Below, in pieces: positions 1-13,000 of a DNA stretch of 64,000 nucleotides. Both the position numbers and the translations under genes were made by a program. Where the stretch lies: the NCBI GenBank assembly GCA_024500155.1, contig CM044879.1, positions 19,979,572-20,043,571 of the forward strand. The letters run 5' to 3'. A model generated the notes under the pieces. The model was not told where the DNA came from. It made no database searches and was given only the letters and a program-made list of their open reading frames with translations. Each line of letters opens with the position of its first letter. The stretch's first letter is position 1. Source of the DNA: Chenopodium formosanum (lineage: Eukaryota > Streptophyta > Magnoliopsida > Caryophyllales > Amaranthaceae).

Positions 1-438
1 TTGACTTTCATTTGATTATAAAAGCGTTGTTGAAAGTGTTTGACTTTCATTGGACTCAATTAGCTTTGTTGAATGCATTTGACTTTCATTTGATTCAAAA
101 AGCTTTGTTGAATGTGTTTGACTTTCAGTTGACTCAATTAGCTTTATTGAAAGCGTTTAACTTTCATTTGACTCAATTAGCATTGTGGAATGCAACTGAC
201 TTTCATTTGATTCAAAAAGCTTTGTTTGAATGTATTTGACTTTCATTTGATTTTATAAGCTTTGTTGAAAGTGTTTTACTTTCATTTGACTCAATTAGCT
301 TTGTTGAATACATTTGACTTTCATTTGATTCAAAAAGCTTTGTTTGAATGTGTTTGACTTTCAGTTGACTCAATTAGCTTTATTGATAGTGTTTAACTTT
401 CATTTGACTCAATTAGCATTATGGATTGCAACTGACTT
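1..438 (-). repeat. 39/40-bp satellite, inverted segment
   Basis: This is the same satellite family as the rest of the window, but in reverse complement: the plus strand reads CTCAATTAGCTTTGTTGAATG, where the rest reads CATTCAACAAAGCTAATTGAG. About 11 monomers are visible, and the segment continues beyond the left edge. Orientation switches within about 437-446. The open frame at 12-239 is only the satellite read from this side and is not a gene. Confidence 0.93.
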
Positions 439-446
439 GAGTTAAA

Positions 447-3400
447 ACAAAGCTTTTTGATTCAAATGAAATTAAAATGCATTCTACAAAGCTAATTGAG
501 TTAAATGAAAGTCAAACACATTCAAACAAAGCTTTTTGAATCAAATGAAAGTCAAATGCATTCAACAAAGCTAATTGAGTCAAATGAAAGTCAAACACTT
601 TCAACAAAGCTTTTAGAATCAAATGAAAGTCAAATACATTCAAAAAAGCTTTTTGAATCAAACGAAAGTCAATTGCATTCCACAATGCTAATTAAGTCAA
701 GTAAGTGTAAAACACATTCAAACAAAGCTTTTTAAATCAAATGAAAGTCAAATTCATTCAACAAAGCTCATTGAGTCAAATGAAAGACAAACAATTTTAA
801 CAAAGTTTTTTAAATCAAATGAAAATCAAATACATTCAAAAAAGCTTTTTGAATCAAATGAAATTCAATTGCATTCCACAATGCTAATAAAGTCAAATGA
901 AAGTCAAACACATTCAAACAAAGCTTTTTGAATCAAATGAAAGTCAAATGCATTCAACAAAGCTAATTGAGTCAAATGAAAGTCAAACACATTCAAACAA
1001 AGCTTTTTGAATCAAATAAAAGTCAAATGCATTCTTCAATGCTAATTGAGTCAAAGGAAAGTCAAACACATTCAAACAAAGCTTTTTAAATCAAATGAAA
1101 GTCAAATGCATTAAGCAAAGCTAATTGAGTTAAATGAAAATAAAACACTTTCAACAAAGCTTTTAGAATTAAATGAAAGTCAAATACATTCAAACAAAGC
1201 TTTTGGAAACAAATGAAAGTCAATTGCATTCAACAATACTAATTGAGTCAAATGAAAGTTAAACACATTTAACAAAGCTAATTGGGTCAAATGAAAGTCA
1301 AACACATTCAAACAAAGCTTTTTGAATCAAATGAAAGTCAATTGCTTTCAACAAAGCTAATTGAGTCAAATGAAAGTCAAACACTTTCAACAAAGCTTTT
1401 CAATCAAATGAAAGGCAAATACATTCAAACAAAGCGTTTTGAAACAAATGAAAGTTAATCGAATTCCACGATGCTAATTGAGTCAAATAAAAGTCAAACA
1501 CAATTAACAAAGCTAATTGGGTAAAATGAAAGTCAAACAAATTCAAACAAAGCTTTTTGAATCAAATGAAAGTCAAATGCATTCAGCAAAGCTAATTGAG
1601 CCAAATGAAAGTTAAACAATTTCAACAAATCTTTTTGAATCAAATGAAAGTCAAATGCATTCAGCAAAGCTAATTGAGCCAAATGAAAGTCAAACAATAT
1701 CAACAAAGCTTTTCAATCAAATGAAAGTCAAATACATTCAAACAAAGCGTTTTGAAATAAATGAAAGTCAATTGCATTCCACAATGCTAATTGATTCAAA
1801 TGAAAGTCAAACACATTTAAAATAGCTAATTGGGTCAAATGAAAGTCAAACACATTCAAACAAAGCTTTTTGAATCAAATGAAAGTCAAATGCATTCAAC
1901 AAAGCTAATTGAGATAAATGAAAGTCAAAGACTTTCAACAAAGCTTTTAGAATCAAATGAAAGTCAAATGCATTCTACAATGCTAATTGAGTCAAATGAA
2001 AGTCAAACACATTCAAACAAAGCTTTTTAAATCAAATGAAAGTCAAATGCATTCAACAAAGCTAATTGAGTCAAATGAAAGTCAAACACTTTCCACAAAG
2101 CTTTTAGAATCAACTGAAAGTCAAATACATTCAAACAAAGCTTTTTGAATCAAATGAAAGTCAATTGCATTCCACAATGCTAATTGAGTCAAATGAAAAA
2201 CAAACACATTCAAAAAAAGATTTTTGAATCGAATGAAGGCCAATTGCATTCCACAATGCTAATTGAGTCAAATGAAAGTCAAACACATTCAAACAAAGCT
2301 TTTTGAATCAAATGAAAGTCAAATGCATTCAACAAAGCTAATTGAGTCAAATGAAAGTCAAACACTATCAACAAATCTTTTAGAATAAAATAAAAGTCAA
2401 AAACATTCAAACAAAGCTTTTTGAATCAAATGAAATTAAAATGCATTCTACAAAGCTAATTGAGTTAAATGAAAGTCAAACACATTCAAACAAAGCTTTT
2501 TGAATCAAATGAAAGTCAAATGCTTTCAACAAAGCTAATTGAGTCAAATGAAAGTCAAACACTTTCAACAAAGCTTTTAGAATCAAATGAAAGTCAAATA
2601 CATTCAAAAAAGCTTTTTGAATCAAACGAAAGTCAATTGCATTCCACAATGCTAATTAAGTCAAATAAGTGTAAAACACATTCAAACAAAGCTTTTTAAA
2701 TCAAATGAAAGTCAAATTCATTCAACAAAGCTAATTGAGTCAAATGAAAGACAAACAATTTTAACAAAGCTTTTAAAATCAAATGAAAGTCAAATACATT
2801 CAAAAAAGCTTTTTGAATCAAATGAAAGTCAATTGCATTCCACAATGCTAATAAAGTCAAATGAAAGTCAAACACATTCAAACAAAGCTTTTAGAATCAA
2901 ATGAAAGTCAAATGCATTCTACAATGCTAATTGAGTCAAATGAAAGTCAAACACATTCAAACAAAGCTTTTTGAAACTAATGAAACTCAATTGCATTCCA
3001 TAATGCTAATTGAGTCAAATGAAAGTCAAACACATTTAACAAAGCTAATTGGGTCAAATGAAAGTCAAATGAAAGTCAAACACATTCAAACAAAGCTTTT
3101 TGAATCAAATGAAAGTCAAATGCGTTCAACAAAGCTAATTGAGTCAAATGAAAGTCAAACACATTAAAACAAAGCTTTTTGAATCAAATAAAAGTCAAAT
3201 GCATTCTTCAATGCTTATTGAGTCAAAGGAAAGTCAAACACATTCAAACAAAGCTTTTTAAATCAAATGAAAGTCAAATGCATTCAGCAAAGCTAATTGA
3301 GTTAAATGAAAATAAAACACTTTCAACAAAGCTTTTAGAATTAAATGAAAGTCAAATACATTCAAACAAAGCTTTTGGAAACAAATGAAAGTCAATTGCA

Positions 3401-4000
3401 TTCAACAATACTAATTGAGTCAAATGAAAGTTAAACACATTTAACAAAGCTAATTGGGTCAAATGAAAGTCAAACACATTCAAACAAAGCTTTTTGAATC
3501 ATATGAAAGTCAATTGCATTCAACAAAGCTAATTGAGTCAAATGAAAGTCAAACAGTTTCAACAAAGCTTTTCAATCAAATGAAAGGCAAATACATTCAA
3601 ACAAAGCGTTTTGAAACAAATGAAATTCAATCGAATTCCGCGATGCTAATTGAGTCAAATGAAAGTCAAACACCATTAACAAAGCTAATTGGGTAAAATG
3701 AAAGTCAAACACATTCAAACAAAGCTTTTTGAATCAAATGAAAGTCAAATGCATTCAGCAAAGCTAATTGAGCCAAATGAAAGTCAAACAATTTCAACAA
3801 AGCTTTTTAATCAAATGAAAGGCAAATACATTCAAACAAAGCGTTTTGAAACAAATGAAAGTAAATATCATTCCACAATGCTAATTGATTCAAATGAAAG
3901 TCAAACACATTTAAAAAAGCTAATTGGGTCAAATGAAAGTCAAACACATTCAAACAAAGCTTTTTGAATCAAATGAAAGTCAAATGCATTCAACAAAGCT
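447..4000 (+). repeat. Locally duplicated satellite segments (offsets 1,964 and about 2,100-2,170 bp)
   Basis: Positions 447-900 reappear at 2411-2864 with the same private variants, for example ATGAAATTAAAATGC, AATGCTAATAAAGTC and a damaged monomer with AAGTGTAAAAC, at a constant offset of 1,964 bp. Beyond this the offset changes to about 2,172 (GCTTTTGGAAAC at 1199 and 3371) and then 2,094 (1830 and 3924). The steps are whole monomers, which indicates insertion or loss of monomers after duplication. Confidence 0.8.
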
Positions 4001-7000
4001 AATTGAGTCAAATGAAAGTCTAAGACTTTCAACAAAGGTTTTAGAATCAAATGAAAGTCAAATGCATTCTACAATGCTAATTGAGTCAAATGAAAGTCAA
4101 ACACATTCAAACAAAGCTTTTTGAAACAAATGAAAGTCAATTCCATTCCATAATGCTAATTGAGTCAAATGAAAGTCAAACACATTTAACAAAGCTACTT
4201 GGGTCAAATGAATGTCAAATACATTCAAACAAAGCTTTTTGAAACAAAGGAAAGTCCATTGCATTCAACAATACTAATTAAGTCAAATGAAAGTTAAACA
4301 CATTTAACAAAGCTAATTGGGTCAAATGAAAGTCAAACACATTCAAACAAAGCTTTTTGAATTAAATGAAAGTCAAATGCATTCAACAAATCTAATTGAG
4401 TCAAATGAAAGTCAAAGACTTTCAACAAAGCTTTTAGAATCAAATGAAAGTCAAATGCATTCTAAAATGCTAATTGAGTCAAATGAAAGTCAAACACATT
4501 CAAACAAAGCTTTTTGAATCAAATGAAAGTCAATTGCATTCCATAAAGCTTTTTGAATCAAATGAAAGTCAAATGCATTCAACAAAGCTAATTGAGTCAA
4601 ATGAAAGTTAAATACTTTCAACAAAGTTTTTAGAGTCAAATGAAATTCAAATACATTCAAACAAAGCTTTTTGAGTCAGATGAAAGTCAATTGCATTCCA
4701 CAATGCTAATTGTGTCAAATGAAAGTAAAACACATTCAACAAAGCTAATTGAGTCAAATGAAAGTCAAATACATTCAAACAAAGCTTTTTAAATCAAATG
4801 AAAGTCAGTTGCTTTCCACAATGCTAATTTAGTTAAGTGAAAGTTAAACACATTCAACAAAGCTACTCGAGTCAAATGAAAGTCAAACACATTCAAACAA
4901 AGCTTTTTGAATCAAATGAAAGTCAAATGCATTCAACAAAGCAAATTGAGTCAAATGAAAGTCAAACACATTCAACAAAGCTAATTGAGTTAAATGAAAG
5001 TAAAACACATTCAACAAAGCAAATTGGGTCAAATGAAAGTCAAACACATTCAACAAAGCTAATTGAGTCAACTGAAAGTCAAACACATTCAAATAAAGCT
5101 TTTTGAATCAAATGAATATCAAATGCATTCAACAAAGCTAATTGATTCTAATGAAAGTCAAACACTTTCAACAAAGCTTTTAGAATCAAATGAAAGTCAA
5201 AATACATTCAAACAAAGCTTTTTAAATCAAATGAAAGTCAAATGCATTTAACAAAGCTAATTGAGTCAAATGAAAGTCAAACACTTTCAACAAAGCTTTT
5301 TGAATCAAATGAAAGTCAAATACATTCAAACAAAGCTTTTTGAATCAAATGAAAGTCAATTGCATTCCACAATGCTAATTTAGTCAAATGGAAGTCAAAC
5401 ACATTCAACAAAGCTAATTGCGTCAAATGAAAGTCAAATACATTCAAACAAAGATTTTTAAGTCAAATGAAAGTCAAACACATTTAACAAAGCTAATTGA
5501 GTCAAATGAAAGTCAAACACATTCTAACAAAGCTTTATGAATCAAATGAAAGTCAAATGCATTTTACAAAGCTAATTGAGTCAAATGAAAGCTAAACACT
5601 TTCAACAAAGCTTTTAGAATCAAATTAAATTCAAATACATTCAAACAAAGCTTTTTGAATCAGATGAATATCAAATGCATTCAACAAAGCTAATTGATTC
5701 TAAAGAAAGTCAAACACTTTCAACAAAGCTTTTAGAATCAAATGAAAGTCAAAATACATTCAAACAAAGCTTTTTAAATCAAATGAAAGTCAAATGCATT
5801 TAACAAAGCTAATTGAGTCAAATGAAAGTCAAACACTTTCAACAAAGCTTTTTGAATCAAATGAAAGTCAAATACATTCAAACAAAGCTTTTTGAATCAA
5901 ATGAAAGTCAATTGCATTCCACAATGCTAATTTAGTCAAATGGAAGTCAAACACATTCAACAAAGCTAATTGAGTCAACTGAAAGTCAAACACATTCAAA
6001 CAAAGCTTTTTGAATCAAAAGAAAGTCAAATGCATTCAACAAAGCTAATTGAGTCAAATGAAAGTCAAACACTTTCAACAAAGATTTTAGAATCAAATGA
6101 AAGTCAAATTCATTTAAACAAAGCCTTTTGAATGAAATGAAAGTCAATTATATTCCACAATGCTAATTGAGTCAAATGAAAGTCAAACACTTACGATAAA
6201 GCTAATTAAGTCAACTGAAATTCAAACATATTCAAACAAAGCTTTTTGAATCAAATGAAAGTCTAATGTATTCAATAAAGCTATTTGAGTCAAATGAAAG
6301 TCAAACACTTTCAACAAAGCTTTTAGAATCAAATGAAAGTCAAATACATTCAAACAAAGCTTTTTGAATCAAATGAAAGTCAATTGAATTCCACAATGCT
6401 AATTGAGTCAAATGAGAGTCAAACACATTCAACAAATCTAATTGTGTCAAATGAAAGTCAAACACATTTAAACAAAGCTTTTTGAAACAAATGAAAGTTA
6501 AATGCATTCAACAAAGCTAATTGAGTCAAATGAACGTCAAACACTTTCAACAAAGCTTTTAGAATCAAATGAAAGTCAATTGCATTCAACAATGCTAATT
6601 GAGTCAAATGAAAGTCAAACACTTTCAACAAAGCGAATTGAGTCAATTGAAAGTCATACACTTTCAAACAAAGCTTTTTGAATCAAATGAAAGTCAAATA
6701 CATTCAACAAAGCTAATTGAGTCAAATGAAAGTCAAATACATTCAAACAAAGCTTTTTGAATCAGATAAAAGTCAATTGCTTTCCAGAATGCTAATTTAG
6801 TCAACTGAAAGTCAAACACATTCAATGAAGCTAACTGAGTCACATGAAAGTCAAACACATTCAAACAAAGCTTTTGAATCAAATGAAAGTCAAATGCATT
6901 CAGTAAAGCTAATTGAGTCAAATGAAAGTCAAACACTTTTAACAAAGATTTTAGAATCAAATGAAAGTGAAATTCATTCAAACAAAGCTTTTTGAATCAA

Positions 7001-10000
7001 ATGAAAGTCAATTGCATTTAACAATGCTAAATGAGTCAAATGAAAGTCAAACACTTTCAACAAAGCTAATCGAGTCAACTGAAAGTCAAACACATTCAAA
7101 CAAAGCTTTTTGAATCAAATGAAAGTCAAATGCATTCAACAAATCCAATTGAGTCAAATGAAAGTCAAACACATTCAACAAATCTTTTAGAATTATATGA
7201 AAGTTAAATATATTCAAACAAAGCATTTTGAATCAAATAAAAGTCAAATGCATTCTACAAAGCTAATTGAGTCAAATGAAAGTTAAACACTTTCAACAAA
7301 GATTTTAGAAACAAATGAAAGTCAAATACATTCAAACAAAGCTTTTTGAATCAGATAAAAGTCAATTGCTTTCCACAATGCTAATTTAGTCAACTGAAAG
7401 TCAAACACATTCAATAAAGCTAACTGAGTCACATGAAAGTCAAACACATTCAAACAAAGCTTTTTGAATCAAATGAAAGTCAAATGCATTCAGTAAAGCT
7501 AATTGAGTCAAATGAAAGTCAAACACTTTTAACAAAGCTTTTAGAATCAAATGAAAGTGAAATTCATTCAAACAAAGCTTTTTGAATCAAATGAAAGTCA
7601 ATTGCATTTAACAATGCTAAATCAGTCAAATGAAAGTCAAACACTTTCAACAAAGCTAATCACGTCAACTGAAAGTCAAACACATTCAAACAAAGCTTTT
7701 TGAATCAAATGAAAGTCAAATGCATTCAACAAATCCAATTGAGTCAAATGAAAGTCAAACACATTCAACAAATCTTTTAGAATTATATGAAAGTCAAATA
7801 TATTCAAACAAAGCTTTTTGAATCAAATAAAAGTCAAATGCATTCTACAAAGCTAATTGAGTCAAATGAAAGTCAAACACTTTCAACAAAGCTTTTAGAA
7901 TCAAATGAAAGTCAAAATACATTCAAACAAAGCTTTTTGAATCAAATGAAAGTGAAATGCATTCAACAAAGCTTATTTAGTCAAATGAAAGTCAAACACT
8001 TTCAACAATGCTTTTAGTATCAAATGAAAGTCAAATACATTTAAAAAAAGATTTTTGAATCAAATGAAAGTCAATTGCATTCCACAATGCTAATTGAGTC
8101 AAATGAAAGTCAAACACATTCAACAAAGCTAATTGAGTCAAATGAAAGTCAAGTACAATCAAACAAAGCTTTTTAAATCAACTGACAGTCAGTTGCATTC
8201 CACAATGCTAATTGAGTCAAATGAAAGTCAAACACATTCAACAAAGCTAATCGAGTCAAATGAAAGTCAAACACATTCAAACAAAGATTTTTGAATCAAA
8301 TGAATGTCAAATGCATTCAACAAAGCTAATTGAGTCAAATGAAAGTGAAATACATTGAAACAAAGATTTTTAAATCAAATGAAAGTCAATTGCATTCCAC
8401 AATGCTAATTGAGTCCAATGAAAGTCAAACACATTCAACAAAGCGAATTGAGTCAAATGAAGTCAAATACATTCAAACAAAGATTTCTAAATCAAATGAA
8501 AGTCCATTGCATTCCACAATGCTAATTGAGTCAAATGAAAGTCAATCACATTCAACAAAGCTAATTGAGTCAAATGAAAGTCAAACACATTCAAACAAAG
8601 ATTTATGAATCAAATGAAAGTCAAATGCATTCAACAAAGCTAATTGAGTCAAATGAAAGTCAAACACTTTCAACAAAGCTTTTAGAATCAAATGAAATTC
8701 AAATACTTTCAAACAAAGCTTTTTGAATGAGATGAAAGTCAATTGAATTTCACATTGCTAATTTAGTCAAATGAAAGTCAAACACATTCAACAAAACTAA
8801 TTGAGTCAACTGAAAGTCAAACACTTTCAACAAAGCATTTAGAATCAAATGAAAGTCAAAATACATTCAAACAAAGCTTTTTGAATTAAATAAAAGTCAA
8901 TTGCATTCCACAATGCAAATTTAGTCAAATGAAAGTCAAACACATTCAACAAAGCTAATTAAGTCAAATGAAAGTCAAACACATTCAAACAAAGCTTTTT
9001 GAATCAAATGAAAGTCAAAAGCATTCAACAAAGCTAATTGAGTCAAATGAAAGACAAACACTTTCAACAAAGCTTTTAGAATCAAATGAAAGTCAAATAC
9101 ATTCAAACAAAGCTTTTTGAATCAGATAAAAGTCTATTGCATTCCACAATGCTAATTTAGTCAAATGAAAGTCAAACACATTCAACAAAGCTAATTGAGT
9201 CAAATGAAAGTCAAACACATTCAAACAAAGCTTTTTGAATCAAACGAAAGTCAAATTCATTCAAACAAAGCTTTTTGAATCAAATGAAAGTCAATTGCAT
9301 TCCACAATGCGAATTGAGTTAAATGGAAGTCAAACACATTCAACAAAGCTAATTGAGTCAACTGAAAGTCAAACACATTCAAACAAAGCTTTTTGAATCA
9401 AATGAAAGTCAAAAGCATTCAACAAAGCTAATTGAGTCAAATGAAAGTCAAACACTTTCAACAAAGCTTTTAGAATCAAATGAAAGTCAAATACATTCAA
9501 ACAAAGCTTTTTTAATCAGATAAAAGTCAATTGCATTCCACAATGCTAATTTAGTCAAATGAAAGTCAAACACATTCAACAAAGCTAATTGAGTCAAATG
9601 AAAGTCAAACACAATCAAACAAAGCTTTTTGAATCAAATGAAAGTCAATTGCATTCCACAATGCTAATTGAGTCAAATGAAAGTCAAACACATTCAAACA
9701 AAGCTTTTTGAATCAAATGAAAGTCAAATGCATTCATCAAAGCTAATTGAGTCAAATGAAAGTCAAATACTTTCAACAAAGCTTTTAGAATCAAATGAAA
9801 GTCAAATTCATTCAAACAAAGCTTTTTGAATCAGATGAAAGTCAATTGCATTCCACAATGCGAATTGAGTCAGATGAAAGTCAAACACATTCAACAAAGC
9901 AAATTGAGTCAACTGAAAGGCAAACACATTCAAACAAAGCTTTTTGAATCAAATGAAAGTCAAATGCATTCAACAAAGCTAATTGAGTCAAATGAAAGAC

Positions 10001-10079
10001 AAACACTTTCAACAAAGCTTTTAAAATCAAATGAAAGTCAAATACATTCAAACAAAGCTTTTTGAATCAAATGAAAGTC

Positions 10080-13000
10080 AATTGCATTCCACAATGCTAA
10101 TTGAGTCAATTGAAAGTCAAACACATTCAACAAAGCTAATTGAGTCAAATGAAAGTCAAACACATTCAAACAAAGCTTTTTCAATCAAATGAAAGTCAAA
10201 TGCATTCAACAAAGCTAATTGAGTCAAATGAAAGTCAAACACTTTCAACAAAGCTTTTAGAATCAAATGAAAGTCAAATACATTCAAACAAAGCTTTTTG
10301 AATCTGATAAAAGTCAATTGCATTCCACAATGCTAATTTAGTCAAATGAAAGTCAAACACATTCAAACAAAGCTTTTTCAATCAAATGAAAGTCAAATGC
10401 ATTCAACAAAGCTCATTGAGTCAAATGAAAGTCAAACACTTTCAACAAAGCTTTAAGAATCAAATGAAAGTCAAATTCATTCAAACAAACCTTTATGAAT
10501 CAAATGAAAGTCAATTGCATTCCACAATGCTAATTCAGTCAAATGAAAGTCAAAGACTTTCAATAAAGCTAATTGATTCAACTGAAAGTCAAACATATTC
10601 AAACAAAGCTTTTTGAATCAAATGAAAGTCAAATGCATTCAACAAAGCTAATTGAGTAAAATGAAAGTTAAACACTTTCAATAAAGCTTTTACAATCAAA
10701 TGAAAGTCAAATACATTCAAACAAAGCTTTTTGAATCAAATGAAAGTCAATTGCATTCCACAATGCTAATTGTGTCAAACGTAACTCAAACACATTGAAC
10801 AAAGCGAATTGAGTCAAATGAAAGTCAAACACATTTAAACAAAGCTTTTTTAATCAAGTTAAAGTCAAATGCATTCAACAAAGCTAATTGAGTCAAATGA
10901 AAGTCAAACACTTTCAACAAAGCTTTTAGAATGAAATGAAAGTCAAATACATTCAAACAAAGCTTTTTGAATCAAATGAAAGTCAATTGCATTCCACAAT
11001 GCTAATTGAATCAAATGAAAGTCAAACACTTTCAATAAAGCTAATTGAGTCAAATGAAAGTCAAATACATTCAAACAAAGCTTTTTAAATCAAATGAAAG
11101 TCAATTGCATTCCACAATGCTAATTGAGTCAAATGAAAGTCAAACACATTCAACAAAGCTAATTGAGTCATATAAGAGTTAAATACATTCAAACAAAGCT
11201 TTTTCAGTCAAATGAAAGTCAAATGCATTCAACAAAGCTAATTGAGTCAAAAGAAGGTCAACACTTTCAACAACGCTTTTATAATCAAATGAAAGTCAAA
11301 TACATTCAAAAAAGCTTTTTGAATAAAATGAAAGTCAATTGCATTCCACTATGCGAATTGAGTCAAATGAAAGTCAAATACATTCAACAAAGCTAATTGA
11401 GTCAAATGAAAGTCAAACACATTCAAACAAAGATTTTTCAATCAAATGAAAGTCAAATGCATTCAACAAAGCTAATTGAGTCAAATGAAAGTCAAAAACT
11501 TTCAACAAAGCTTTTAGAATCAAATGAAAGTCAAATACATTCAAACAAAGCTTTTTGAATCAGATAAAAGTCTATTGCATTCCACAATGCTAATTTAGTC
11601 AAATGAAAGTCAAACACATTCAACAAAGCTAATTGAGTCAAATGAAAGTCAAACACATTCAAACAAAGCTTTTTGAATCAAACGAAAGTTAAATTCATTC
11701 AAACAAAGCTTTTTGAATCAAATGAAAGTCAATTGCATTCCACAATGCGAATTGAGTTAAATGGAAGTCAAACACATTCAACAAAGCTAATTGAGTCAAC
11801 TGAAAGTCAAACACATTCAAACAAAGCTAATTTAGTCAACTGATAGTCAATTGCATTCCACAATGCTAATTGAGTCAATTGAAAGTCAAACACATTCAAC
11901 AAAGCTAATTGAGTCAAATGAAAGTCAAACACATTCAAACAAAGCTTTTTCAATCAAATGAAAGTCAAATGCATTCAACAAAGCTAATTGAGTCAAATGA
12001 AAGTCAAACACTTTCAACAAAGCTTTTAGAATCAAATGAAAGTCAAATACATTCAAACAAAGCTTTTTGAATCAGATAAAAGTCAATTGCATTCCACAAT
12101 GCTAATTTAGTCAAATGAAAGTCAAACACATTCAAACAAAGCTTTTTCAATCAAATGAAAGTCAAATGCATTCAACAAAGCTCATTGAGTCAAATGAAAG
12201 TCAAACACTTTCAACAAAGCTTTTAGAATCAAATGAAAGTCAAATTCATTCAAACAAACCTTTATGAATCAAATGAAAGTCAATTGCATTCCACAATGCT
12301 AATTGAGTCAAATGAAAGTCAAAGACTTTCAATAAAGCTAATTGATTCAACTGAAAGTCAAACATATTCAAACAAAGCTTTTTGAATCAAATGAAAGTCA
12401 AATGCATTCAACAAAGCTAATTGAGTAAAATGAAAGTCAAACACTTTCAATAAAGCTTTTACAATCAAATGAAAGTCAAATACATTCAAACAAAGCTTTT
12501 TGAATCAAATGAAAGTCAATTGCATTCCACAATGCTAATTGTGTCAAACGTAACTCAAACACATTGAACAAAGCGAATTGAGTCAAATGAAAGTCAAACA
12601 CATTTAAACAAAGCTTTTTTAATCAAGTGAAAGTCAAATGCATTCAACAAAGCTAATTGAGTCAAATGAAAGTCAAACACTTTCAACAAAGCTTTTAGAA
12701 TGAAATGAAAGTCAAATACATTCAAACAAAGCTTTTTGAATCAAATGAAAGTCAATTGCATTCCACAATGCTAATTGAATCAAATGAAAGTCAAACACTT
12801 TCAATAAAGCTAATTGAGTCAAATGAAAGTCAAATACATTCAAACAAAGCTTTTTAAATCAAATGAAAGTCAATTGCATTCCACAATGCTAATTGAGTCA
12901 AATGAAAGTCAAACACATTCAACAAAGCTAATTGAGTCATATAAGAGTTAAATACATTCAAACAAAGCTTTTTCAGTCAAATGAAAGTCAAATGCATTCA

